Source of the DNA: an uncultured Lentisphaeria bacterium
Lineage (GTDB): Bacteria; Verrucomicrobiota; Lentisphaeria; Victivallales; Victivallaceae
NCBI GenBank assembly: GCA_937888615.1
Contig: CALABZ010000306.1
Coordinates: 1-32,432, forward strand
Direction: 5' to 3'
DNA length: 32,432 nt
How positions within the stretch are numbered: the first letter of the stretch is position 1; each line of letters begins with the position of its first letter. The position numbers were made by a program, and so were the translations under genes. Positions 15,342 through 24,437 of this stretch are shown here, piece after piece. Below the pieces are notes generated by a model. It was not told the origin of the DNA. It worked only from the letters and a program-made list of their open reading frames with translations, and made no database searches.

Positions 15342-17882
15342 ATGTCTAAACAAATTTCAGGCCACATTTTCAAAGGAGCGGAACGGGCTGCCTGCCACAC
15401 TCTTATCTATAATCACAGCCCGGAAGTCTGGGCCGATGGTTTCCCGCTTGGAAATGGACAATTCGGCGGACTGCTCTATCAGCCGGAAGAAACCGTTTTC
15501 GAATTCGCCTTCACCCACCTGGGAGTCTGGAAACACCGGGTGGACATCCCTGCACATATACCGTTCCCTGCATTGCGTCGGGCAGCTCTGGAAAACCCGA
15601 ACGAAGTAAGTAAACTGCTGGCGCAGGAACGTTACACGCAGGAGCATAAGGAGCAGTCTGGCTTCAAACCGTGCGGAAGGTTGCGGCTCAGCCTTGATGA
15701 CTGGATAATGGACCCGAGCCCGACCTTGTTCGACAAACGCATGGAACTGCATCTTGATGAAGCGTTGGTTCGCGGCAGTTATGAACTTGCCGGCAAGGCA
15801 ATGCGCTATGAGGCGTTTGTCGATTATAACACTAACGTCGCCGTCTTTCACCTTGAAGATACTTATCTCCATCCTGGCAACCGTTATCCCTATACACAGA
15901 ACTTGAAGCTTTACCGTCTATTCGATCCCGAGGCTGAAATAATCAGAACCGGGATTAAAGACGGCATCGGTTTTATTGAGTTCGGTTTTCGGGAGAAGAA
16001 CCGCTTTTTGATGGCCTTCAAAGTCAGCGGAGTTGAAACCGGAGAGTTTTATGAATCCGCCGGCGAGGTGTCAATGCAGCTTTTTCTGCCCTATGCCACC
16101 GGAACTGAACACCGTTACGATATCTTCATTACGGTACAGCTCGACGACGAGGGCGGTAAAGATTTGTTTGCCGCGGCAAAGGCCGATCTGGAAAAAGCGG
16201 CGGTACAGCACAATAGCTGGCGAAAACGCACTGTTCTGGCATGGGAACGCTTTTGGAATCAGAGCGGCATTTGTCTCGAAAATGAAGCCCTGGAGGGGCT
16301 CTGGTATATGTCGCTTTATCAATTGGCAGCCAGCGCCCGCGGCCCGGTTGCTCCTGGTCTGTTCGGTCTTTGGAACGCTATCAAAAGCGCTCCGTGGCGG
16401 GGTGATTATAACGGCGATATAAATATGGCCATGACCTACTGGCCAATGTTCAATTCCAACCACGCCGAACTGACGGAGGGCCTCTTTACTACGGTCGAGA
16501 AAATGCTGCCTAAGCTCCTGGAAACAACCAGGCGCGATTTCGGAGTCGGCGGAATTCATTTTCCTCTGGCCTGCGGCCCTGAAGGAGATGAGATGGGGCA
16601 TGACTGCTACCGGCTGGCTCTTTGCACCACCGGTTTTTATGCGGGAGTATATCTCGACTACCTTCATTATTGTCAACCGAAACGAGAAGTCATAGAAAAA
16701 CGGATATTTCCCACACTTGAGGGCTGCAGCCGTTTCTACGCTGATATCTGTATAGTCACTGCTTCCGGGAAATTGCTCCTCGGACCGTCATGGGCTCCGG
16801 AGCAGGGACCTTGTCCGGCCTGGAATGTAGCCAACGACATTGCGCTGATCAGACCGCTGTGGGAAGGTTTTTTGGAAGTTTCGGAATTGTTGGGAATATC
16901 TGGCGCTCTGCAGGAGCGGATAGAGGAGCTTTTGCCTTTATTGCCCGAGCCGTTGATTATGAATGGTGAAATCATGGAATCCGAAAGCGCCGAATGGCGT
17001 GCTCCTTTATGCCATCCGTCGATACTGTCCTGGATATTCCCTGGCGAGGAGATCGATGCTGATTCTTCCATGGTCAATGAAGCCAGAAAGACTTTATTCA
17101 ATTATCTACATACCACGGAACGGCTTTCCTTTGCCGGGACAGTCGGTTCAGCCTGCGATCTTACCTGGTGCTGGCTGTTTGTCGCCGCCATCCGTTTAAG
17201 AGAAGCGCATTTTGCCTCCCATGTTCTGATGGATATCGCAATAGCTGATTTTCTCAAACCTAACGGCATGTTCGCCTATATCGGGGGAAAAAGTTTTGCT
17301 ACGATCGAAGCTAAACGCAAAGCTTATACCGTGGAAGGCGCAGCGCCCCACGCTATGCTTTCCCAAACCGCTAATATTGCCGGACGGGAGAGGACAATGT
17401 CGATGTTGCAACAGGCCAGTGCTTTTATTTTCGGGATAAATGAAACCATGCTGCAATCCCAGAACGGTGAAGTGAAAATTTTCCCGTGTTTGCTTGATAT
17501 CTACGGATTTTCCGTTTCTTTCCATCGATTACGTGCCCGTCCCGGCGTTCTTGTTTCCGCGGCATGCGACCGACAGGGCGTTTCCTGGATAACGCTTGAA
17601 CCGGAACGCGACATGAAATTGAATATTCGCCTCTTTGACGATTGCAACCGAGAAAGCCTCGACTTCTATGAAGATGGGCAGTTGCGGACGGCGCAAAAGA
17701 TAAAAGTCGGCACTTACACTCTGGAATTGACTGCCGGAAAAACTTGTTGCTGGCAGCGGGATGGTTCGGTAAACGATGCCGGAACGGCAAAGTGTCCGCC
17801 TCCGGAACCGGGGATAAGGAGCTTCGGCAAAAGCGGCGTCGAATACCCGGTGCAGTACGGGAAAAAACTCCGCTACTGCTGA
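15342..17882 (+). CDS. GH95-like glycoside hydrolase, intact
   Basis: An 846-aa protein, divergent paralogue of the broken gene upstream. N-terminal beta-sandwich with DGFPLGNGQFGGLLYQ near residue 30; (alpha/alpha)6 catalytic region from about residue 290 (LEGLWYMSLYQLAASARG, then TYWPMFNSNHAELTEG, then PLACGPEGDEMGHDC); late motif NETMLQSQNGEVKIFP near residue 700; C-terminal beta domain. GH95 enzymes are inverting alpha-L-fucosidases or alpha-L-galactosidases; the N-E-x-M-L-Q-S-x-N-G motif fits, but catalytic residues cannot be assigned with certainty. No signal peptide, so it should act in the cytoplasm on imported oligosaccharides. It starts 24 bases after the broken gene and is the last gene of region B. 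Its 3' end overlaps the antisense relaxase remnant by 10 bases. Confidence 0.75.
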   Translation: MSKQISGHIFKGAERAACHTLIYNHSPEVWADGFPLGNGQFGGLLYQPEETVFEFAFTHLGVWKHRVDIPAHIPFPALRRAALENPNEVSKLLAQERYTQEHKEQSGFKPCGRLRLSLDDWIMDPSPTLFDKRMELHLDEALVRGSYELAGKAMRYEAFVDYNTNVAVFHLEDTYLHPGNRYPYTQNLKLYRLFDPEAEIIRTGIKDGIGFIEFGFREKNRFLMAFKVSGVETGEFYESAGEVSMQLFLPYATGTEHRYDIFITVQLDDEGGKDLFAAAKADLEKAAVQHNSWRKRTVLAWERFWNQSGICLENEALEGLWYMSLYQLAASARGPVAPGLFGLWNAIKSAPWRGDYNGDINMAMTYWPMFNSNHAELTEGLFTTVEKMLPKLLETTRRDFGVGGIHFPLACGPEGDEMGHDCYRLALCTTGFYAGVYLDYLHYCQPKREVIEKRIFPTLEGCSRFYADICIVTASGKLLLGPSWAPEQGPCPAWNVANDIALIRPLWEGFLEVSELLGISGALQERIEELLPLLPEPLIMNGEIMESESAEWRAPLCHPSILSWIFPGEEIDADSSMVNEARKTLFNYLHTTERLSFAGTVGSACDLTWCWLFVAAIRLREAHFASHVLMDIAIADFLKPNGMFAYIGGKSFATIEAKRKAYTVEGAAPHAMLSQTANIAGRERTMSMLQQASAFIFGINETMLQSQNGEVKIFPCLLDIYGFSVSFHRLRARPGVLVSAACDRQGVSWITLEPERDMKLNIRLFDDCNRESLDFYEDGQLRTAQKIKVGTYTLELTAGKTCCWQRDGSVNDAGTAKCPPPEPGIRSFGKSGVEYPVQYGKKLRYC

Positions 17883-18360
17883 GGATTTATTTCCGCCTCA
17901 TGCGCCAGAAGCTTCAATGTATGTTTTTGCGCATGTGTAAGTTGTTCAAAATGATACTCCTTTATTTCCTGACCGCTGGTTCCCTTCAGCTTCAGGTCCC
18001 GTGTCGTCAGCGAAATAAAGTTATTTCCCGTCAAAGCAGGCTTTCGCCCACGCTCTTCAATAAACTTTTTCTCTGGTTCTTCAATCGGAGCTCGACGTTT
18101 CGAAAAAGCCTCCATGACTTCATCCGATACCCCCACCAAGTCGAACCAGACGATACTGCCTTTATCATCCAGATGATTTTTCGTCGATACCCAAACTCAT
18201 GGCATAACTTTGCCAGCTCATTGTGATAAACCTTGCCCGCATAACGAATCGCCCGCACCATCTCCAGACTCTCCAACGCCTTGAATTCACCCTTCGCCGT
18301 TTTCGTTACATTGCAGACCCAATACCCCGAACGATGTTCGGTCCTGGGATAAAATCTTAA
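17873..18360 (-). pseudogene. Decayed MobF/TrwC-type relaxase fragment
   Basis: On the minus strand two frames join into about 160 residues that match the middle of MobF relaxases. The first frame (18360 down to about 18190) reads NVTKTAKGEFKALESLEMV, then VYHNELAKLCHEFGY. The second frame (about 18190 down to the TAG at 17873) reads DDKGSIVWFDLVGVSDEV, MEAFSKRRAPIEE and LTTRDLKLKG. This is the order seen in TrwC/TraI relaxases just after the histidine triad. The frameshift lies near 18185-18195. The N-terminal half with the catalytic tyrosine is missing; a stop lies just upstream of 18360, and the residues before NVT do not keep a clear HxH. No helicase region or other transfer gene is present. 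It is a scar of an integrative or plasmid element. No start codon or promoter is expected. Confidence 0.65.
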
Positions 18361-18407
18361 CTAAGCTTATGTAAATAGTGATAGTATAGAAGATTTTCGT
18401 GCAGTGA

Positions 18408-18436
18408 TTGACACAGTTTAAGACACAGATTGTAAT
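18408..18436 (+). promoter_or_regulatory. Sigma70-type promoter of the GntR-led operon, with an internal direct repeat
   Basis: TTGACA (18408-18413) and TGTAAT (18431-18436) are separated by 17 bases. The spacer contains two copies of GACACAG (18410-18416 and 18422-18428), 12 bases apart, so a regulator binding the repeat would block the polymerase. The leader to the ATG at 18510 is about 65-70 bases. Confidence 0.6.
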
Positions 18437-18467
18437 TATTTTATTTTTTTTCGAGAAACAGGTATGG

Positions 18468-18497
18468 TTAATATTTATATATGAGTTATAATATTAA
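18468..18497 (+). promoter_or_regulatory. Inverted repeat in the leader of the regulator gene
   Basis: TTAATATT (18468-18475) and AATATTAA (18490-18497) are perfect 8-base arms with a 14-base gap, ending 3 bases before the AAGGAAA ribosome-binding site (18501). It may be an operator for autoregulation or an mRNA hairpin that limits translation. The stretch is AT-rich, so chance is possible. Confidence 0.4.
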
Positions 18498-18509
18498 TTA
18501 AAGGAAATC

Positions 18510-19601
18510 ATGAAAGATATTATGGTCAGTATACGAAGAATACGGCAAAAAAAAGCAAATGAGTATATTGCTGAATGTATTGCGGCAACTCCTCCGGGAG
18601 AGCGTTTGCCTTCAATAAGGGAATTGATTGAAAGAACAAATACGACCAGAACTTCCGTTATGTCCGCTTTGCAGAATTATGCGGAAAAAGGACTGATATC
18701 TTTGAATCCCCGAAGCGGTATTTTCCGAACAGAATCTCTTCAAAAGAGCAGAATCATTGACATGATTGCCTGCCATGATGCAGGGTATTCCCGGGATCAG
18801 GAAACGTTCCTTGTGGACTGTCTGGTGAAATTCAGCAGCAAGGCCGAGCAGCATGGCTATGCTGTGCGTATGCATTCCGTATCACTTGATGAACCAATGG
18901 AAACCTACATTGCCCTCTCAAAGTTGCCGGATTCCGGCGGTTTCATTCTTTTGCAGCCGCAGGTTGTTGAAATGGTGAATTCATTTCAGAAAACCGGACT
19001 TCCAGTAGTTTGCCTGTTTCCCAATGGCCGTTTTACAAACGTCGACCAGGTAAAGGATTCGGCGAGCATGGTAGATCTCCAAATGAAACATCTGATGGAG
19101 CTCGGCCATACACGGATACTTTATCTGCGCGAGGAAGATCCCCGCTTCATAAATTATACGATGATACAGCGCAGGCTGGAATATTTTAAGTTAATGGCAA
19201 AAAATGACTTTCATATACCAAAACATTGGCAAACTGAATGCGCTCCCGGATGTCTCTTCAAAACTTTGGAGCTATGTTTCAAGCAGGAACCGCGTCCCAC
19301 CGCAATAATTGCCTACGATACGGATGTTCCGACCATATATGATTTTTTGATAAAAAACAGCTATAAGATTGGTTCGGATGTTTCAGTTATAGCCACTGAC
19401 GGATCGGCTTTTCTTCGGCATCTTATTCCAAAGCCTTCAAGTTGTTTTGTTGACAGCCAATATTCAATGGAACTGGCCTGGATTTTATTGGAAAAGCAGA
19501 TGAAAGGAAATTTTGAGCCGGTATGTTATGAGAATATGTTGATTTTCCATCAGGGAGATTCCACTGGTCAGATTAATGCTAATTATGTTCAAAAATCATA
19601 A
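18510..19601 (+). CDS. GntR-type HTH regulator with LacI-like ligand-binding domain
   Basis: A 363-aa regulator. Residues about 1-75 form a GntR winged helix: GERLPSIRELIERTNTTRTSVMSALQNYAEKGLI, then NPRSGIF (read from 29 on). Residues about 82-355 form a periplasmic-binding-protein-like LacI/GalR sensor (GGFILLQPQVVEM, LPVVCLFPNG, HLMELGHTRILYL, PTAIIAYDTDVPTIYDFL, SVIATDGS). The same design is known in AraR-type arabinose regulators and is frequent in Lentisphaerota and Planctomycetes. It probably senses a sugar released by the enzymes of its own operon and acts as a repressor; the promoter repeats upstream are candidate sites. It is the first gene of a six-gene run and lies 14 bases before the pseudopilin. 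An AAGGAAA site precedes the ATG. Confidence 0.87.
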   Translation: MKDIMVSIRRIRQKKANEYIAECIAATPPGERLPSIRELIERTNTTRTSVMSALQNYAEKGLISLNPRSGIFRTESLQKSRIIDMIACHDAGYSRDQETFLVDCLVKFSSKAEQHGYAVRMHSVSLDEPMETYIALSKLPDSGGFILLQPQVVEMVNSFQKTGLPVVCLFPNGRFTNVDQVKDSASMVDLQMKHLMELGHTRILYLREEDPRFINYTMIQRRLEYFKLMAKNDFHIPKHWQTECAPGCLFKTLELCFKQEPRPTAIIAYDTDVPTIYDFLIKNSYKIGSDVSVIATDGSAFLRHLIPKPSSCFVDSQYSMELAWILLEKQMKGNFEPVCYENMLIFHQGDSTGQINANYVQKS

Positions 19602-19615
19602 ACAGGAGAACCGTT

Positions 19616-20311
19616 ATGCGTAAAAATTTCACACTTATAGAGTTGCTTGTTGTTATAGGAATAATTGCAATATTGGCTGCATTGTTGCTTCCGGCTTTAA
19701 ATAAAGCTCGCGCCAGGGCAAGAAATACTTCCTGCATGAGCAATATGAAACAAATAATGACGGGGACTCTCCAATATACGATAGACTATAATTGCATGCC
19801 TGTGGCCGAAAATGATTCTGCCAGTTGGGGTGGAAATGATACGTGGGCGCAGCTGTTGGGTAATGGTTATTTAGCTCCTTCCAGAACTACAATGCCGGCC
19901 ATTTTGAAGGGAGTGATAAATGTTTTGTATTGTCCTTCCCGGAAAGGTCTTACCGGAGATCATTATGGCAATTACTCCATCAATGCGATGAGATGCAGCG
20001 GAAGCTACCGGGATAATAAAGGCGGTATCCGGCTTGCATCCCGGAATGTGAATGAATGGAAAAACTTCATCGGTCCGGTTGTTAACGGCAACCAGACAAG
20101 TGTGCCTCTCGCGCACATCAAAGGTTCGATCGTCGTATTTACCGAAGGAACAGGAACTTTATTTGCGGCCAATGACTGGCGAACGGATTTTACATCCAAT
20201 GTCCATGATGGTTATTATAATACCGCAGCTTATGATGGTCATGTACAAAGTAATAATGTGTTCAACAATGAGCTCACTGGCGAAGATAATTTTGCCGTAT
20301 ATATCAGATAA
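19616..20311 (+). CDS. Pseudopilin-like protein with prepilin N-terminus and H-X9-DG motif
   Basis: A 231-aa protein of the same type as the one at 4249. The leader is only MRKN, followed by FTLIELLVVIGIIAILA; Glu5 of the mature form is kept and the residue before Phe is Asn rather than Gly. The globular part holds VLYCPSRKG, which resembles the C-P-S segment of the other copy, and near the C-terminus an H-X9-DG motif (HDGYY to AYDG). It should be an inner-membrane-anchored, outward-facing protein with a role in a pseudopilus or cell-surface assembly, not known in detail. It follows the regulator by 14 bases and precedes a secreted protein by 13 bases. The start is fixed by AGGAG 7 bases upstream. 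Only the first 30 residues are nearly identical to the other copy, so this is an old paralogue, not a recent duplicate. Confidence 0.85.
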   Translation: MRKNFTLIELLVVIGIIAILAALLLPALNKARARARNTSCMSNMKQIMTGTLQYTIDYNCMPVAENDSASWGGNDTWAQLLGNGYLAPSRTTMPAILKGVINVLYCPSRKGLTGDHYGNYSINAMRCSGSYRDNKGGIRLASRNVNEWKNFIGPVVNGNQTSVPLAHIKGSIVVFTEGTGTLFAANDWRTDFTSNVHDGYYNTAAYDGHVQSNNVFNNELTGEDNFAVYIR

Positions 20312-20324
20312 AGGAAATTCATTT

Positions 20325-21575
20325 ATGAAGAAGTCATTTTTTCTTTCAATCACCGTGCTGACATTGCATCTTTCGGGAGCTATTGTTCTTTCCGATGCAA
20401 CGAATGATGAGGACCGAATAATCGCGGCCGGACACAATGCGGTAGCGATACCATTTAAAGCGTCATCTACCTCGGGAGACCATCTGGAAAGCATAAAATT
20501 GGTTATTGACGATCCCGGACAGAGTATTGCGGAAATCTTCCTCTGCCGTTTCACCAGCGAACCCGGGAACGCGGAAATTTATGCCCCAAGTAACCGGCTC
20601 CGTGTGGTTAAAGGAAAAATTGAAAATGAAAATATCATACTGGAAAAGAGTTTACGCCTGGGGGCTCAAATTCCTAAAATCGCCAATTATGGAATTGGTG
20701 TAACAACCAAAGCTAAGGCAACCGGTTCTTTTTCCATTCAAATCAAGAACATGAAAATTAGCGGAGAAGAAGAAGAATTTTCTACGAAGGTTGTCCGTTT
20801 CAAAATTGACAACCGTGTCGTACCGTTTACCGCAAATTATAAGAAAATCCAGAAAGATGGCTTTCCCGCATATGAAGTTACGGTAACAACCGACGGGGCC
20901 CTTGCATATCCACCCATGATAAGTACACATTACCAGAATTTCCGCCTGAAAGACTGGTGGAAAGATGACCGGTACAGAGTCGAAATGAACAAGAATTCCG
21001 AAAACACATATCTGTATACCGTAAGGTCTTTAACGCCTTTAACCGGTAATAATCTTTCCGAACCTCCTGTTTCCTACAAACTCATTCCTCCTCCCAATGA
21101 TTGGCAAGGACGCGCCGATAATACGGGTCGTGATATTATAGACGGCGATCCCATTGGATATTTCCAGCGAATGCCGGGGGGAGTCCGGTGGCTTGGAGCA
21201 GCCAATCCTACTGTGGAATTTGACTTGAAGGAAACGAAAAAAGTAATGGCAGTCGATATTTATTATTTGTTGTTTCAGGGAACGTTCAAGTTGTACGGTA
21301 AAAATAAACCCGAAGACAATTATAACCTTCTGTGCGAGAAAAAAGTCATGCAGAGTTCAATTCCGTTTGGCCCCGGCTATATGTCCAAGCGTACAACCAT
21401 GGAATTTCCCGTTGCAGAATGCAATTTTATCAGACTTGAAGCCGATTCGGAATATTGTCTTACAGAAGTCGTGATCTGGGGCGCAGGTGATCAAATTGCC
21501 ATTCCAGAACAAGCAGTCATATTTGTTACCGGTTTAAATGGCAAAACAACTGCAAAGCAAATTCAACTTAAATAA
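20325..21575 (+). CDS. Secreted protein with discoidin-like C-terminal domain, function unknown
   Basis: A 416-aa protein. The open frame extends upstream to 20052, but that part overlaps the pseudopilin gene. The start at 20325 gives a clear signal peptide (MKKSFFLSITVLTLHLSGAI) and has AAGGAAA upstream. The region after the signal is beta-rich (immunoglobulin-like: SDATNDEDRII, VVRFKIDNRVVPF, YEVTVTTDG). The last 150 residues resemble a galactose-binding or F5/8 type C fold: WLGAANPTVEFDLKETKKV, VDIYYLLFQGTFKLYGK, CNFIRLEADSEYCLTEVVIWG. No catalytic motif is recognised. It may bind carbohydrate on the cell surface for the neighbouring enzymes. It sits 17 bases before the CBM9-containing gene. 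It could be a lineage-specific protein; homologues cannot be named. Confidence 0.6.
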   Translation: MKKSFFLSITVLTLHLSGAIVLSDATNDEDRIIAAGHNAVAIPFKASSTSGDHLESIKLVIDDPGQSIAEIFLCRFTSEPGNAEIYAPSNRLRVVKGKIENENIILEKSLRLGAQIPKIANYGIGVTTKAKATGSFSIQIKNMKISGEEEEFSTKVVRFKIDNRVVPFTANYKKIQKDGFPAYEVTVTTDGALAYPPMISTHYQNFRLKDWWKDDRYRVEMNKNSENTYLYTVRSLTPLTGNNLSEPPVSYKLIPPPNDWQGRADNTGRDIIDGDPIGYFQRMPGGVRWLGAANPTVEFDLKETKKVMAVDIYYLLFQGTFKLYGKNKPEDNYNLLCEKKVMQSSIPFGPGYMSKRTTMEFPVAECNFIRLEADSEYCLTEVVIWGAGDQIAIPEQAVIFVTGLNGKTTAKQIQLK

Positions 21576-21592
21576 ACAAGAGAAAATAAATT

Positions 21593-24412
21593 GTGAAAAA
21601 ATTCATTATTTTAGGTTTACTTTTTACCATTGCCGTCCATGGACAGGATACTTTTCTGCCATTGCTGAAAGAACGCTCCAAGCCCACTCTGGACGGTGTA
21701 CTCTCTGAAAATGAATGGAAGGACGCAGCCACGGTGAACAATTTTTTCAGGTTGAGTTCCGGAAATCCTGCCAAGTTTCCCACCACGGTAAAAATGTATC
21801 ACGATGCCAGGTATCTTTATTTCGGAATTGAATGTACCGAGCCGGCAATGAAAAATATTGTAACGGAAAAGAAAAAACGGGATTTCAATGTCTGGGATGA
21901 TGACTGTGTTGAAATATTTCTTTCTTCGTCCGGGAGTGGTTCGCCTTATTATCAGTTCATCATCACTGCCGGGAACATTCAGGGAGACTTGAAATGCGAG
22001 AATGGATTACTTGACTTGAAATGGGACGGGCAATGGGAATCGGCAGTCAAGCATAGTAAAAACGGCTGGACGGCAGAAGTCGCGATTCCGATTGTGCTTT
22101 TCGGCAAACCCAAAGGCAACACATGGCGTATCGCCATTGCAAGAGAGAATAAAGCATCAAAGGAACTCAGTTCATGGCCATATTTAGAAACGAACTTCCA
22201 TAATATCAGTAAGTATGCGATTTTGAATGGTGTTCAGTTCGAGGATGATATTTTCCTCTATAATCTTGAAGGAGCAGATTTTATTGACCCCAGGGAAAAT
22301 AATGGCCGTATCTATGGTAAAATCAAATTCATGATCAATTCGTTTGCAGAGAAAAACGAAAAAATGCGTTTAACCTTGACTGATGGAAAGAACTACAAAT
22401 ATTCAGACCGTTTGCAAGTCAATTTGAAAAAAGGTATGAATTCAATCGAGATCCCTGTTGTTTTGGAAGCGGCGGGGCGCTATACAGGGAAACTGGTATT
22501 TTCTAACGCCGTATCCGCGGTATTTGAATTTAAAGCTGATTCCGCTCCGTTTGAAGCGGGAATGTATTTTCCCCGGTACAGGAATTATATTTTCGATTCA
22601 ATGAATCTTGCTGAACTAAAGATCGAAATAAAACCCAAAACATCCTCAAAACAAGACAAAATATCAGTTTTGCTGACAAATGCCGGAGGTAAACAGTTTG
22701 GAGAAATACGCGATTATGAATTTCCTTCCCAAAAAACAGTAATAGCGTATCCGGTACCGGTGCTTGCTTATGGACAATATATCCTTGAAATAAAGACCGG
22801 CAATTTCAGTCAAAAGATTTTACTTGAAAAAGTCAAATCGGCGGAAGGAACGCCAAGTGTCTGGTTTGATGAAAATAATGTACTGTCGGTAAATGGCGAG
22901 AAAATCTTTCCCTTTGGATTTTACTGGTCGCCACCTGCTATAGAAAATTATCTAAAAAGCGGATTTAATGCTGTATTTGATACAGGCGGGCCGACCTCTC
23001 CTGAAGTATTCGCGGAACGTCAACGCTATTTATCGAAAAATGGAATTATTTCATTTGCCACAAACCGATATCTTTTTGATAACTCCAAACAGTCAGGAAA
23101 AACCAGTGAATATGCCCTTAATATGGCCCGGAAAATATTTTCCGTCAATTCGCCAATGCTTTGCGGCTGGTATACCGCGGATGAACCGGACTTGCAGACT
23201 GATAATGAGCTCTTTATGAAAGAAGTGGTGGATACGAATCGTAAAATGGGTGGCCTGCTCCCACAAATCATTGTATATAATCAGGCGTCCGGAACCACAC
23301 TGGGCAGTACCAATCTGGATGTCATTGCGATTGATCCATATCTTGGATTCAGATATGGTGAAAATTCTCCCTCAACCGGGTATGAACGGATTTCATCTTC
23401 ACTTGACGCGGCAGTCAAAGCATCCGGCAACCGCCGTCCGGCGTGGGCCGTCATTGAATGCTATCCTGCCGGTTATTACGGGAATTATGCCGGCAAGGCG
23501 CGTTATCCCACCATAGGGGAAATCCGGCTCATGACATATTTGGCCATTATACACGGGGCAAAAGGTATCTTTTACTGGGATAATTCCGTGCTTGCGGCAA
23601 GGAAGCTGTATCCCGCCATGAAAGAATTTGCGACAGAAATAAAAGAACTTACACCACTGTTGACGGCACCTCCTTGTGATGCCAAAGTCATTTTAACGAA
23701 TGGAGTCCACGCGATTGAAAGAAGTATTGATGGGAAAACAATGGTGATTGCGGCCAACCCGCGTCCGGAATCAATTACAGCGGAAATACCTGTATCATAT
23801 CAGGGAATCCTGAAAGTAATGTCCGGCGGCAGAAGCATTAAAGTTACCGATGGAATAATACGGGACAGCATACCTCCATATGGAGTTTGCATTTACACCA
23901 ATTTCAGCGAAGGCAGTACGAAATTCGCGGAAACATTGAAGGCATATAGACTGGAAGATTCGTATATTGGTCATAGTTCGGCGGAAAACCTTGCAGATGT
24001 ATGGTCAGGAGCGAAATTCACCTGTACGGACAAAAGCGACTATAGGAATGGAATCGAATCTATCGATGGAGCTTATAACACCAATTGGGTATCCAATGGC
24101 AAACCCGGAACATATACAGTAACACTATCGAAGACAAGTGAGATTTCGCGAATCCGTCTCGTCGATCCCAGCCCGGATGTCATCGTGCAAACGGGTCTGG
24201 GCGGAACAGTTAAGGCTCCGGAGATTCTTTCCCGGAAAGAGTTCTATATTTATTGGGATGATACGGAGAACCTTTATGCCGAAAGTGTTGATAAGCCGGA
24301 TGTACACCGTTTCTGGAAGGTAATAGAATACGAACTTGCTCCTGTAAGCGCCGATTCAACACTTCTGACAAATCTTCATTCAATAAGTGAAATTCAAGTA
24401 TTTGAAAAATAA
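21593..24412 (+). CDS. Secreted CBM9-like plus TIM-barrel putative glycosidase
   Basis: A 939-aa protein starting at GTG (21593) with signal peptide MKKFIILGLLFTIAVHGQ (a Met is read at GTG). Residues about 25-215 form a CBM9/DOMON-like domain: KPTLDGVLSENEWKDAA, YHDARYLYFGIEC, DDDCVEIFLSS, GWTAEVAIPI. Residues about 225-420 form beta-rich modules. Residues about 430-720 form a barrel: VNGEKIFPFGFYW, then GWYTADEPD with E531, then AWAVIECYPAG with E622, then GAKGIFYWDNS. The two Glu positions fit the strand-4 acid/base and strand-7 nucleophile of clan GH-A. A C-terminal beta domain (RIRLVDPSPDV onward) is discoidin-like. A surface beta-glycosidase is the best guess; no GH family can be assigned. 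The ribosome-binding site is weak. It precedes the GH3 gene by 25 bases. Confidence 0.65.
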   Translation: MKKFIILGLLFTIAVHGQDTFLPLLKERSKPTLDGVLSENEWKDAATVNNFFRLSSGNPAKFPTTVKMYHDARYLYFGIECTEPAMKNIVTEKKKRDFNVWDDDCVEIFLSSSGSGSPYYQFIITAGNIQGDLKCENGLLDLKWDGQWESAVKHSKNGWTAEVAIPIVLFGKPKGNTWRIAIARENKASKELSSWPYLETNFHNISKYAILNGVQFEDDIFLYNLEGADFIDPRENNGRIYGKIKFMINSFAEKNEKMRLTLTDGKNYKYSDRLQVNLKKGMNSIEIPVVLEAAGRYTGKLVFSNAVSAVFEFKADSAPFEAGMYFPRYRNYIFDSMNLAELKIEIKPKTSSKQDKISVLLTNAGGKQFGEIRDYEFPSQKTVIAYPVPVLAYGQYILEIKTGNFSQKILLEKVKSAEGTPSVWFDENNVLSVNGEKIFPFGFYWSPPAIENYLKSGFNAVFDTGGPTSPEVFAERQRYLSKNGIISFATNRYLFDNSKQSGKTSEYALNMARKIFSVNSPMLCGWYTADEPDLQTDNELFMKEVVDTNRKMGGLLPQIIVYNQASGTTLGSTNLDVIAIDPYLGFRYGENSPSTGYERISSSLDAAVKASGNRRPAWAVIECYPAGYYGNYAGKARYPTIGEIRLMTYLAIIHGAKGIFYWDNSVLAARKLYPAMKEFATEIKELTPLLTAPPCDAKVILTNGVHAIERSIDGKTMVIAANPRPESITAEIPVSYQGILKVMSGGRSIKVTDGIIRDSIPPYGVCIYTNFSEGSTKFAETLKAYRLEDSYIGHSSAENLADVWSGAKFTCTDKSDYRNGIESIDGAYNTNWVSNGKPGTYTVTLSKTSEISRIRLVDPSPDVIVQTGLGGTVKAPEILSRKEFYIYWDDTENLYAESVDKPDVHRFWKVIEYELAPVSADSTLLTNLHSISEIQVFEK

Positions 24413-24437
24413 TTGTAACAAGGATACCCGATATATC

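Noticed and set aside
20052..20324. Upstream extension of the gene at 20325
   Set aside because: It overlaps the pseudopilin gene in another frame, while 20325 has a good ribosome-binding site and a signal peptide directly after it.
24387..24437. GTG start at 24387 for the GH3 gene
   Set aside because: It lies inside the preceding coding sequence, lacks a ribosome-binding site and gives a lysine/asparagine-rich extension unlike the family. ATG 24438 is preferred.
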